From: Pyrinomonadaceae bacterium
GTDB lineage: Bacteria; Acidobacteriota; Blastocatellia; Pyrinomonadales; Pyrinomonadaceae
Assembly (NCBI GenBank): GCA_023717565.1
Contig: JAMQPI010000248.1
Span: 1-33,878, forward strand
Length of the DNA: 33,878 nt
Direction: 5' to 3'
The notes below the pieces were generated by a model that worked only from the letters and a program-made list of their open reading frames with translations, had not been told where the DNA came from and made no database searches. Shown here in pieces: positions 25,216 to 32,819 of the stretch; position 1 is the stretch's first letter; each line of letters opens with the position of its first letter. The translations under genes and the position numbers were made by a program.

Positions 25216-26970
25216 CTATCTGTTGATCGTTTCGGCAACAACCGCGAGTGAGGCAGGATCCATTACGTAAACATCCGCTGCCGGGACGCCTCCCAGCGCA
25301 GTCTGGAATGCGGGAGCAGTTGTTTGTTTGAGGGCCGAGATGACGGCGTCATTACTGAAGTAGCGTCGCCCGCGCGCATCGACCAGGAAGTCGCCATCGC
25401 TTAATTGTCTCAGAGCCTCGGGATCTGAAAGCGAAATGAAAACCAAGTCAGGACGACCTGCGCGCTCAGCGTAGTGAGACGCCAGACCCGGTGTTTCGGT
25501 TGCGACTCTCGCTCCGGGTTTGGCACGCCTGGCAATCTCCGCCATCACGTCCCGCGTACTCGCGTCATAGAACTCATCGTGGGGAAAGAAAGAACCGGCC
25601 TTGGCCATGCCGCCGCCGAGGACGTTCGTGTAGAGCCGAAAGTACGGTCCCGCACTCGCGGAGGTAGCGATTGACCCGAGCACGAGTGACAGTACCAATC
25701 CTGCCTTAACATAGACCCCAGCCCGTTCACTTGAAAGCAGCACTGTGAGTTGTTGGGATACCCAACGACCTACAAACTGCGCGCCTACCGCAGCGGTGAT
25801 AAGCACAGCCGGCAGCACGAGCGTGAAGTAGCGTGTGAATTTCCCACCGACAAAGACGAAGGTCATGATCCAGACAAACAGCCAAAAGAGAATGAAGTAG
25901 CGCCCATCCCCGAGCTTACGACGGAAAAGTAAGGGCAAGCCGGCTACAAATGCCACGATCGTTAGAACAGGTAGTTTCACGGCAAGGAAGACGGCATAGA
26001 GGTACCAAGGGGTACCAGCCAACCAGTCAGTCATGCGATGGCTATAAAGCGAACCCATGAATTCGTAGCCGTCGTGGCCAATACGTTTCTGCCCGGCGAA
26101 GATTCCCATCTCACGCCAGGTGGCGGGCAGCAGCGCAGTCGGGCTGAGCAGCAGAAACACTCCACCCATGATCAGAGTGACGATCAGAAACTTCTTCTTG
26201 CCGAGCCGCCAGCGGGTTTCCGGAATGGCTTGAAACATCCAGTAGTAACAAATACTGACACCGATAAGTTGGGGAAGATATTTGGACGCCATCATCGCGC
26301 CGAAGCAGGCGGCAGTGGCCCAGTAATAGCGCTCCGGTCGGACGACGGTTCCGTTGCGGCTGCCGTTCTGTAGATCGCGACCGCTGGATCCACTCTCCGC
26401 CACACGTTGTCCGCGCAACCAGAAGATGTTCGCCAGGAGGAAAAAGAAGATCAGGAAGGAGTCCTCTTTGGCGATGCGGTTGAACCCAATCGCCTGCGGG
26501 TCAAATGCCCAGAGCGCCGCAGCCAGCAACGCTACTTCTGCACCGAACAGCTCCGCTGCGAGGAGGTAAATAAGGATTACAGTGAGCGCGCCAAACACAG
26601 TCCCGGGCAAGCGCAGGGCCGTTTCCGTAGGAATATGTAAGGAGGAGTTTTGATTGGCGAGCGAGCTATTGTTCCACTTCTCGGCGACGAAGATGCTGGC
26701 GGTCTGCAGTGCTTTCATCAGCATCGGGTGCTCGCCATTAGCAGCGGTCAATCCGTTCTGACGGTAATCGGCGACCGCGAGGAGTTTGTTTAGCTCATCT
26801 TCGCTGAGTCCTTCCGCGCTCAGACCGGTAACGCGAAAACCAAAACCTGCCAGCACCAGCAAGGCGAGAGTTGCAATCACCAGAGTTCGGCTGGCCAAAA
26901 GCACCCCTCGTTCGGCAAACAAATCGGGTCTCAAGCCCGCGGTTACTATTGCTTCTGCTTCCGCCGCCAA
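25216..26970 (-). CDS. Multi-span membrane glycosyltransferase (PMT/ArnT-like, GT39/GT83 type)
   Basis: A roughly 584-residue integral membrane protein with about ten hydrophobic helices (from TLVIATLALLVLAGFGF). The N-terminal loop has the acidic catalytic motif SEDELNK (about 59-64) followed by AVADYRQNGLTAANGEHPML, characteristic of polyprenyl-phosphate-sugar transferases of the PMT/ArnT superfamily. It should move a sugar from a polyprenyl carrier to an extracytoplasmic acceptor; the acceptor is unknown. There is no ATG in the N-terminal region. The TTG at 26970 lies 7 nt after GAGGAG, while the ORF-track TTG at 26976 is too close, so I use 26970. Its C-terminal soluble domain contains FPHDEFYDASTRDVMAEIARR. 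Confidence 0.82.
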   Translation of the reverse strand: MAAEAEAIVTAGLRPDLFAERGVLLASRTLVIATLALLVLAGFGFRVTGLSAEGLSEDELNKLLAVADYRQNGLTAANGEHPMLMKALQTASIFVAEKWNNSSLANQNSSLHIPTETALRLPGTVFGALTVILIYLLAAELFGAEVALLAAALWAFDPQAIGFNRIAKEDSFLIFFFLLANIFWLRGQRVAESGSSGRDLQNGSRNGTVVRPERYYWATAACFGAMMASKYLPQLIGVSICYYWMFQAIPETRWRLGKKKFLIVTLIMGGVFLLLSPTALLPATWREMGIFAGQKRIGHDGYEFMGSLYSHRMTDWLAGTPWYLYAVFLAVKLPVLTIVAFVAGLPLLFRRKLGDGRYFILFWLFVWIMTFVFVGGKFTRYFTLVLPAVLITAAVGAQFVGRWVSQQLTVLLSSERAGVYVKAGLVLSLVLGSIATSASAGPYFRLYTNVLGGGMAKAGSFFPHDEFYDASTRDVMAEIARRAKPGARVATETPGLASHYAERAGRPDLVFISLSDPEALRQLSDGDFLVDARGRRYFSNDAVISALKQTTAPAFQTALGGVPAADVYVMDPASLAVVAETINR

Positions 26971-27010
26971 ATCCAAGCTCCTCTATTTGTGCCGTATCTT
27001 GCTTCGGCGT

Positions 27011-27538
27011 TCATCCCACAAAACCGGAAAGCGTAGCGTGAATGTTGTCGCTACGCAACCCAACCGTGACCAACTCGATGATGCCATTGATAGCTACGCC
27101 GATCGCGACGCCAAGCCAGTATCTCGCCGGGCGCATCGTGCGTCTAAACCTTGCAAGCGTGACGACTCCCAGCGGGATCCACAGCAGAATCGATGTAAGC
27201 AATCCCGGAACATACTCGGTAAAGGCCACGCTCAGGAGCAAGTGAGTGATGCCATTTACTAGCACGACCGCGCCGAGGACAACACTCAGTAGGTTAGGGA
27301 ATTGGAGTCTACGCGCCAGGCTGATTCCCACGATCATCAGGACCAACCCGATAGTCTGGACCACTAAGAAACGAGTCGGCGAAAACTGAATACCTCTCAG
27401 TCTCAGGAGGTAGGCTGAGTAACCTTCACCACCAAAGTACTCTTCACAGAGGTGGAGCAGATAAGTAACGGGAAACAGCCAGGACCAAAGATCGGTTGAT
27501 GTATCGGATGGTAGGTGGTTAGCATGGCCGGAGATCAT
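27011..27538 (-). CDS. HXXEE-domain membrane protein
   Basis: A 175-residue membrane protein. The family motif HxxEE appears as HLCEE in LFPVTYLLHLCEEY, inside the first hydrophobic segment, and a second polar-in-membrane site is GITHLLLS. There are four to five membrane segments and a C-terminal RSDNIHATLSGF tail. The HXXEE domain has no established biochemical activity that I can name; the buried His and Glu pairs suggest a metal site, but this is not shown. It lies 34 bp from the glycosyltransferase on the same strand, so they may be co-transcribed. The start ATG at 27538 is the only one near the N-terminus. Confidence 0.85.
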   Translation of the reverse strand: MISGHANHLPSDTSTDLWSWLFPVTYLLHLCEEYFGGEGYSAYLLRLRGIQFSPTRFLVVQTIGLVLMIVGISLARRLQFPNLLSVVLGAVVLVNGITHLLLSVAFTEYVPGLLTSILLWIPLGVVTLARFRRTMRPARYWLGVAIGVAINGIIELVTVGLRSDNIHATLSGFVG

Positions 27539-27609
27539 TTATTGAATCGCATCGGCAGGATGGCCAAATTCGTGCTCGTAGTGTTATACCACTTCAAAGT
27601 AAGAAGCTA

Positions 27610-28974
27610 ATGAAAAATTCTCCTTCTCCGCCACAGACCGAGCCGCGACTGGTCCGCCGTCTGGGGTTGTTTGACGCCACGATGATAGTTATGGGCGGAA
27701 TCATCGGCTCGGGCATTTTCATTAATCCTTACGTGGTGGCCCGGCAGGTCAACACGCCATTCCTGATTCTAGGTGTTTGGGCGTTGGGCGGATTGATCGC
27801 CTTGACCGCAGCTTTTATCTGGGCGGAGTTGGCCGCGTTGAGGCCGGAGGTCGGCGGCCAGTACGCATATCTCCGCGAGGCTTTTCATCCATCAGTTGCG
27901 TTTCTCTACGGCTGGGCCCTGTTGCTGGTTATTCAAACCGGCGGCATGGCCGCCGTCGCGGTTACCTTTGCGCGCTACTTCGTTGAGCTAACACACGCGC
28001 CCGTTGCTGACTGGTCGGTAGCCGTCCTCGCGCTCGGCAGTCTAACTGTCATTAACTGTCTGGGAGTTCGCTCCGGCAGCACCGTGCAAAGCGTGTTGAT
28101 GGTCCTCAAGATCGTTGCGATCATTGCGCTCATCGTATGTGGTCTGCTGCTCGCTGGGGCCGTGCCCGCGACGGTTACTCAAAGCTCGGACGTGTTGGCC
28201 CAACCAATCTCATTTGATTTACTAACTGCGGTGGGAGCTGCCATGGTGCCGGTGCTGTTCGCCTACGGTGGTTGGCAGACCGCCAGCTTTGTCGCGGGCG
28301 AGATGCGCGAGCCAAAAAAGAATCTTCCTCGAGGATTGCTAATCGGGGTCACCGGCGTAGTGATTCTGTATCTCGCGGTGAACTTCGTTTGTCTGCGCGT
28401 ATTGGGCACTTCGGGGTTGGCAGCGACTACAACACCGGCCTCCGATGTAATGCGACTCGCCTTGGGCGAGAAAGGCGCGCGGGCGATTGCCGCCGGAATC
28501 GCGATCTCAACACTCGGCTTTCTTAGTCAGGGGATGCTAACAGCGCCCCGCGTTTATTTTGCGATGGCCGAGGACGGGTTGTTCTTCAAGGTGGTGGGGC
28601 GGCTCCATCCAAAGACCCACGTTCCGATTGTGGCAATCGCCCTTCAGGGTCTGTTGGCCGTAGTCATCGCGCTTTCGGGGCGGTACGAGCAGATTTTGAA
28701 TTATGTAGTTTCGGTAGACTTCATTTTCTTCGGATTAACCGCGACTTGCATCTTCGTGTTTCGCGGGCGAAAGCAGAATCACGATGGTCATGAGGCGAAC
28801 GCGATAACCCGTGTGCCTGGGCATCCGCTGACTACCGGCGTGTTTGTGGTGGTCTGTTGGGTGGTAGTGATCAATACGGTCTACAAGTATCCGGAGAATA
28901 CGCTAATCGGCCTGGGAATTCTTATCGCCGGAATACCGGCGTACTTCTTCTGGCGAAGGAGAAAGATCGCATGA
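27610..28974 (+). CDS. APC-family amino acid permease
   Basis: A 454-residue inner-membrane transporter with about 12 helices. The APC signature GSGIFINP (33-40) sits in the first unwound helix, and QYAYLREAFHPSVAFLYGW and PVLFAYGGWQTASFVAGEM are typical of helices 3 and 6. It imports an amino acid in exchange for protons or another amino acid; substrate type is not readable, with LAT- or basic-amino-acid-like permeases as closest in pattern. GTAAGAAG precedes the ATG. Its stop TGA overlaps the next gene's ATG (ATGA), so the pair is translationally coupled and the aminotransferase may act on the imported substrate. Confidence 0.93.
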   Translation: MKNSPSPPQTEPRLVRRLGLFDATMIVMGGIIGSGIFINPYVVARQVNTPFLILGVWALGGLIALTAAFIWAELAALRPEVGGQYAYLREAFHPSVAFLYGWALLLVIQTGGMAAVAVTFARYFVELTHAPVADWSVAVLALGSLTVINCLGVRSGSTVQSVLMVLKIVAIIALIVCGLLLAGAVPATVTQSSDVLAQPISFDLLTAVGAAMVPVLFAYGGWQTASFVAGEMREPKKNLPRGLLIGVTGVVILYLAVNFVCLRVLGTSGLAATTTPASDVMRLALGEKGARAIAAGIAISTLGFLSQGMLTAPRVYFAMAEDGLFFKVVGRLHPKTHVPIVAIALQGLLAVVIALSGRYEQILNYVVSVDFIFFGLTATCIFVFRGRKQNHDGHEANAITRVPGHPLTTGVFVVVCWVVVINTVYKYPENTLIGLGILIAGIPAYFFWRRRKIA

Positions 28975-30083
28975 GCGGAACGCGGCCAGGAATGAGTTCC
29001 GAGTATATGCACTGGGCCAAGACGAGTTCGGCTGCCCGCTTTAATCTTGCCACCAGCGGACTGGAGAACTTGCCTCTGAGCGGTCTGAATTTCGGCCTCG
29101 CGGATCTGCAGCTTACACGCGGCGGTGGCTATGGTTACGAACCGCTGCAGCAGGCCTTAGCTCAGAGATTGAATGTTCGTGTTGAGTCGATCGTTGCGGC
29201 CATCGGTACGTCGCTGGCTAATCATCTAGCCATGGCGTACCTGGTCAAGCCCGGCGACGAGGTGCTGATCGAGCGTCCTACGTACGAGCCATTGCTGGCT
29301 TTGGCAAGATACCTCGGCGCGGACGTCAGGCGATTCGACCGGCGTTTCGAGGAGAGTTTCAGAATTGTCCCGGATGAGATCGAACGGCAGATCAGCCCTC
29401 GCACTCGTCTGATCGTGATAACAAACCTTCACAATCCTTCTGGTGTGCTTACTGACGATGAAACCCTTCGCCGAATCGGGGCGATTGCCCGAAACGCAAA
29501 CGCGCGGGTGCTGGTTGATGAGGTTTACCTCGAAACGCTGTTTGAAAAACCCGTTCGCACCTCCTTCCACCTGGGAGAGGAGTTCGTGGTTACCAGCAGT
29601 CTGACAAAGGCGTTCGGGCTTAGCGGACTTCGCTGCGGCTGGATCGTCGCCGAGCCGGAGGTGGCCCAGGGGATATGGCGACTAAACGATCTTTTTGGCG
29701 TGATGGCGGCGCATTCGGCGGAACGGTTAAGTGTTCTTGCCCTGAGTCAGCTCGATCAAATTTCGGCGCGGGTGCAGGCGCTGCTGCATACCAATCGTGG
29801 GCTGGTGAATCAATTCCTGGATTCGCGAGACGATATTGAAGCCGTGAGACCTGAATTTGGTACGATAGTTTTCCCGCGAGTGAAGCACGGGCCAACAGAG
29901 CATCTGATAGCTCTGCTGAGAACCAAATACGAAACATCGGTGGTGCCGGGAAGTTTCTTTGAGATGCCCGCGCATTTTCGCCTGGGGTTTGCCGGCGACT
30001 CGGAAACGCTGACTGAGGGGTTGCGAAGATTGGGTGCGGCGCTGGATGAGTTCATAGGCCGAGTGAGTGCCGGGTCGTCATGA
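28971..30083 (+). CDS. Class I/II PLP-dependent aminotransferase
   Basis: A 370-residue cytoplasmic enzyme of the aspartate-aminotransferase fold. The start is the ATG at 28971, with AAGGAGA upstream, rather than the 28857 frame start. Landmarks: Asn155 in NLHNPSG, Asp183 and Tyr186 in VDEVYLE, the PLP Lys213 in SSLTKAFGLSGLRCGW, and an Arg221. It transfers an amino group between an amino acid and a keto acid. The first 40 residues are shorter than in many paralogues, but the core is complete. Its coupling to the permease suggests uptake and degradation or synthesis of the same amino acid. The family includes decarboxylases as well, so the substrate is unsure. Confidence 0.92.
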   Translation: MSGTRPGMSSEYMHWAKTSSAARFNLATSGLENLPLSGLNFGLADLQLTRGGGYGYEPLQQALAQRLNVRVESIVAAIGTSLANHLAMAYLVKPGDEVLIERPTYEPLLALARYLGADVRRFDRRFEESFRIVPDEIERQISPRTRLIVITNLHNPSGVLTDDETLRRIGAIARNANARVLVDEVYLETLFEKPVRTSFHLGEEFVVTSSLTKAFGLSGLRCGWIVAEPEVAQGIWRLNDLFGVMAAHSAERLSVLALSQLDQISARVQALLHTNRGLVNQFLDSRDDIEAVRPEFGTIVFPRVKHGPTEHLIALLRTKYETSVVPGSFFEMPAHFRLGFAGDSETLTEGLRRLGAALDEFIGRVSAGSS

Positions 30084-30106
30084 GCAACGGTCCACGAAAT
30101 GTCAAT

Positions 30107-30229
30107 CCCATGTCCGATATGCTTCAGCTTGTCGTCGAGATTGGCAACCCTAAAGCAATGATGTTACCAGTAACTCGAACATTGAGCCTTTCCAATCTCG
30201 ACGACAAGCTGAAGCATATCGGACATGGG
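30107..30229. repeat. Palindromic element, copy B (38-bp perfect arms)
   Basis: The arms 30107-30144 and 30192-30229 are perfect inverse copies with a 47-bp loop. Thirty-four of the arm bases are shared with copy A at 25060-25199, and the loops share ATTGAGC and CAACCCT fragments. The element lies between the converging aminotransferase (stop 30083) and a secreted protein (stop 30242), as copy A does between its own gene pair. On the plus strand the frame is again open from MSDMLQLVVEI to NLDDKLKHIGH. Confidence 0.95.
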
Positions 30230-30241
30230 GAGATGCGAGGC

Positions 30242-30913
30242 TTACTTTTGTGGCGGGTGCAGTGATACTGCCAGCAGCCAATCGTGAACGCGTTCGGCGG
30301 CTTCTATACCTGCGGCCTCGACAGTGATTTTGATGGGAGGGCCCTTGGGCCAATTGTCCTTCCGCATTCCCGCGCCGCCGATAGCCTGGTAGTAAACTTT
30401 GCCCTTGGCTTTTTCCTGACCGGTGCCTGGCGCAAATATGAAGTACTTGACTTCCAGATCCGGGGAATTGAGGATTATCCTGCCTTCCTGAAAATTATCA
30501 ATTTCGAACTGCAACAAGACCACCACTGACTCAGTCTCTTCCCGGGCTCGCAGTATTGCCTGCTGACGTTTGATATCGCCGATCGAAGTTCCGCTGACAT
30601 TTGTGAATTCATTCAGGCGCTTGATAAAACTTGCGTAGATGGTGGCTTCGCTCGGCAGTTGTTTCGAAGTCAACTGTCGCGCGACCAGCAGTATCACTTT
30701 GTGTTCGAGTTTGTGATTGCCTTGTTCGTTTCGGACGCTCGATCCACTCGCGTTTGCGTCCGTCGTGGGCGTGATCTCGGTCGCCGTTTGGGGCTCCGGC
30801 CGGGGCGCTCGCCTTCCCGACTGTCCCTTACAGGGGTTATCCAAAAACAATAACAATGGAACCAGAATGAGACCTCTGATTCGAGGCGCTGACGTTGTTC
30901 TCTGTCGGGTCAT
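30242..30913 (-). CDS. Secreted protein of unknown function
   Basis: The ORF track gives 257 codons from a TTG; I start at the ATG at 30913, which gives 223 residues opening with a signal peptide-like segment (IRGLILVPLLLFLDNPCKG). It has a Pro/Thr-rich linker (RPEPQTATEITPTTDANASG) and a compact mixed domain with FTNVSGTSIGDIKRQ, SVVVLLQFEIDNF, EVKYFIFAPGTGQ and WPKGPPIKITVEAAG. The Cys in the N-terminal segment (NPC) could be a lipid site, but the lipobox is poor. No family is recognised. It follows hemB by 171 bp on the same strand, with no evident link. Confidence 0.72.
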   Translation of the reverse strand: MTRQRTTSAPRIRGLILVPLLLFLDNPCKGQSGRRAPRPEPQTATEITPTTDANASGSSVRNEQGNHKLEHKVILLVARQLTSKQLPSEATIYASFIKRLNEFTNVSGTSIGDIKRQQAILRAREETESVVVLLQFEIDNFQEGRIILNSPDLEVKYFIFAPGTGQEKAKGKVYYQAIGGAGMRKDNWPKGPPIKITVEAAGIEAAERVHDWLLAVSLHPPQK

Positions 30914-31084
30914 TCGGGGAAACTCTCCGAGAACATCCTCACTTTTAGGCTTCAACTGGAGCGTCCACTTTTTACTGGATAAATTCGCGAATGTCGTCGC
31001 CTCCTGTGATGACAATTGCGTCCACGCTGTTGCAAGGATCGGAGTCTATTTGAAGTACATTTTCCATTCACTCTATCAACGGGT

Positions 31085-32059
31085 TCACTTCCCCAAGGCT
31101 TTGATAGCTTCGCGGGCGTAGTAGGTCAGAATAATGTCAGCGCCGGCGCGCTTGATGCTGGTTAGGGTTTCCATCATCACGCGTTGCTCATCGATCCAGC
31201 CGTTTTGCGCTGCCGCCTTGATCATCGAGTATTCGCCGGACACGTGGTAGGCGGCCAGCGGCAGATCGAAACGGTCGCGCATGGTTTTCAGAATATCCAA
31301 GTATACGGTAGCCGGCTTAACCATCAGGATATCGGCGCCTTCGGAGTAATCCAGCTCCGCTTCGCGAATGGCTTCCCTGGCGTTGGGCGAGTCCATCTGA
31401 TATGCGCGGCGATCGCCGAACGCCGGCGCGCTGTCGGCCGCCTCGCGAAACGGCCCGTAAAAAGCCGAGGCGAATTTCGCGGCATAGGACATGATGACCA
31501 CATTTTCGAAGCCGGCGTCGTCAAGCGCTTCGCGTATGGCCCCAACCTGTCCGTCCATCATTGCCGAAGGCCCCACGACGTGCGCACCTGCTTCCGCCTG
31601 ACTCACCGCGGTACGCGCCAGCAATTCAACCGATTCATCATTCAAAACTTCGTTGTTACGCACCACACCGCAGTGCCCGTGGGACGTGTATTCACAGAGA
31701 CAGGTGTCGGCGGTGATGATCATTTTTGGCGCCGACTGGCGAATTGCGCGCACGGCTTGCTGCACGATTCCGTTATCAGCGTAAGCTCCGGATGCGGTTT
31801 CGTCTTTTGTTTCCGGGAGGCCAAAGAGAATCACTCCAGTGACGCCAAGGTCGTAGGCGGCTGCTGCTTCCTTCGCGATTTCATCGACGGACAGGTTGTG
31901 CACACCGGGCATCGAGCCAATCTCGCGACGAACATTCTGCCCCGGACACGCAAACAACGGCAGAATCAGATCCTCCCGCTCCAGCCGTGTCTCGCGCACA
32001 AGGGAACGCAGCGCTTCAGTTCTTCTGAGGCGACGAGGACGATGAATGAGATGCGACAT
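31085..32059 (-). CDS. hemB: Delta-aminolevulinic acid dehydratase (porphobilinogen synthase)
   Basis: A 324-residue cytoplasmic enzyme that condenses two 5-aminolevulinate molecules to porphobilinogen, the second common step of tetrapyrrole synthesis. The N-terminal [21 protein letters not shown] arm, the zinc-binding cysteine block [14 protein letters not shown] and the Schiff-base lysine motif [12 protein letters not shown] are all present; the second lysine region precedes it in [21 protein letters not shown]. The three cysteines mark the zinc-dependent type, as in E. coli HemB. AGGA lies 6 nt before the ATG. No other heme gene is in the window. A candidate promoter is at 32133-32105. Confidence 0.96.
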   Translation of the reverse strand: MSHLIHRPRRLRRTEALRSLVRETRLEREDLILPLFACPGQNVRREIGSMPGVHNLSVDEIAKEAAAAYDLGVTGVILFGLPETKDETASGAYADNGIVQQAVRAIRQSAPKMIITADTCLCEYTSHGHCGVVRNNEVLNDESVELLARTAVSQAEAGAHVVGPSAMMDGQVGAIREALDDAGFENVVIMSYAAKFASAFYGPFREAADSAPAFGDRRAYQMDSPNAREAIREAELDYSEGADILMVKPATVYLDILKTMRDRFDLPLAAYHVSGEYSMIKAAAQNGWIDEQRVMMETLTSIKRAGADIILTYYAREAIKALGK

Positions 32060-32104
32060 GAGTGTCCTGCTAAAGAATCGGATTAAGAGCTCGTAAGGGG
32101 TGGA

Positions 32105-32133
32105 ATGATACCTGTCAGGGAATTGGCAAGCAA
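32105..32133 (-). promoter_or_regulatory. Candidate hemB promoter
   Basis: On the minus strand, TTGCTT (32133-32128) and TATCAT (32110-32105) are 17 bp apart; the -10 box matches five of six positions, the -35 box fewer. It lies about 45 bp before the hemB ATG. Confidence 0.4.
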
Positions 32134-32281
32134 ACGGATGTACGTGTGACCTTCGTGTGAAACTGGGTGAAGCATAGAAATCCCACCAACGGGTGGGGTG
32201 GATTTGTCCAACCAGTCACTCAAGCAGCACCACTCCGTAGCCAATGGATGTTAAGTTCAACCAGCTCCAGTACCCTCAACC

Positions 32282-32629
32282 ACAGAACCATTTGCCGTAG
32301 AGACTGTGTCAAAACTCAGATGAGAAGCCTGACGTGTGTCGTGCTAGCGTAGACTTGGGCTTCACCCCGCGAGGGGTGCGATGTTTATAGCAACACGGGA
32401 CGCCACAACCCCTGCGCTGTTCGGAGTGGCGGAATGATCCTGGGATGATACCTTTCACATTGAGTTCCGCCCCTCCGAACAGCGCTGGAAGGGATAGCGG
32501 TCTGAAGCTATAAACATCGCACCCCTCGCGGGGTGAAGCCAAAGCTTGCTCCTAACCATGACACTCGTCGGGCAACGTCGGGCTTCTCATCTGAGCATTG
32601 ACACGGTCTCTTACCGCAAATGGTTCTGT
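32282..32629. repeat. 348-bp near-palindrome (candidate MITE-like element)
   Basis: The two halves are inverse copies over nearly their full length. From the outside: ACAGAACCATTTGC against its inverse; CTCAGATGAGAAGCC with its inverse; a perfect 33-bp arm pair (32358-32390 and 32508-32540, GGCTTCACCCCGCGAGGGG...); and an inner 21-bp pair with one mismatch (32414-32434 and 32465-32485). The right half has about 11 extra bases near 32570. The edges are flanked by AACC (32278-32281 and 32630-32633), a possible 4-bp target duplication. No ORF of note lies inside. Confidence 0.92.
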
Positions 32630-32819
32630 AACCGCCTATAGGAAATCGCCCTTAACTCGCTTTTTACACCTGCAAAATTATCTCCGACATATTTCTTGCC
32701 GGACTGCCAGTAGATGGTGGACGGAAACTATTCGACTGAAATCGAAGCTACGAGGAAATTCTGGGTTTCCGCTCCTTCCCGGATCCTGCTCGGCACAGAA
32801 CGGAAAGTAGGGGTTTCGT

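Larger units (their letters stand above)
32060..32819. other. Large intergenic region with near-palindrome
   Basis: This 760-bp gap divides hemB (minus) from the deiminase gene (plus). It holds the hemB promoter candidate and a 348-bp near-palindrome at 32282-32629. From 32630 to 32819 nothing is recognised beyond an AGGGG-like ribosome-binding site before the ATG. Small ORFs in the region lack support. Confidence 0.6.

Noticed and set aside
25061-25270. ORF MSDMLQLVVEIANPQ (69 codons) as a gene
   Set aside because: It is the read-through of the palindromic element; its 3' part overlaps the end of the glycosyltransferase, and only two copies are available to test coding. Reported as a finding instead.
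30080-30265. ORF MSNGPRNVNPMSDMLQ (61 codons) as a gene
   Set aside because: It runs through copy B of the same element and has no separate ribosome-binding site; its ATG overlaps the aminotransferase stop, which by itself is not proof.
31184-32086. 300-codon plus ORF over hemB
   Set aside because: It is antisense to hemB, which has clear active-site motifs; the plus ORF has none.
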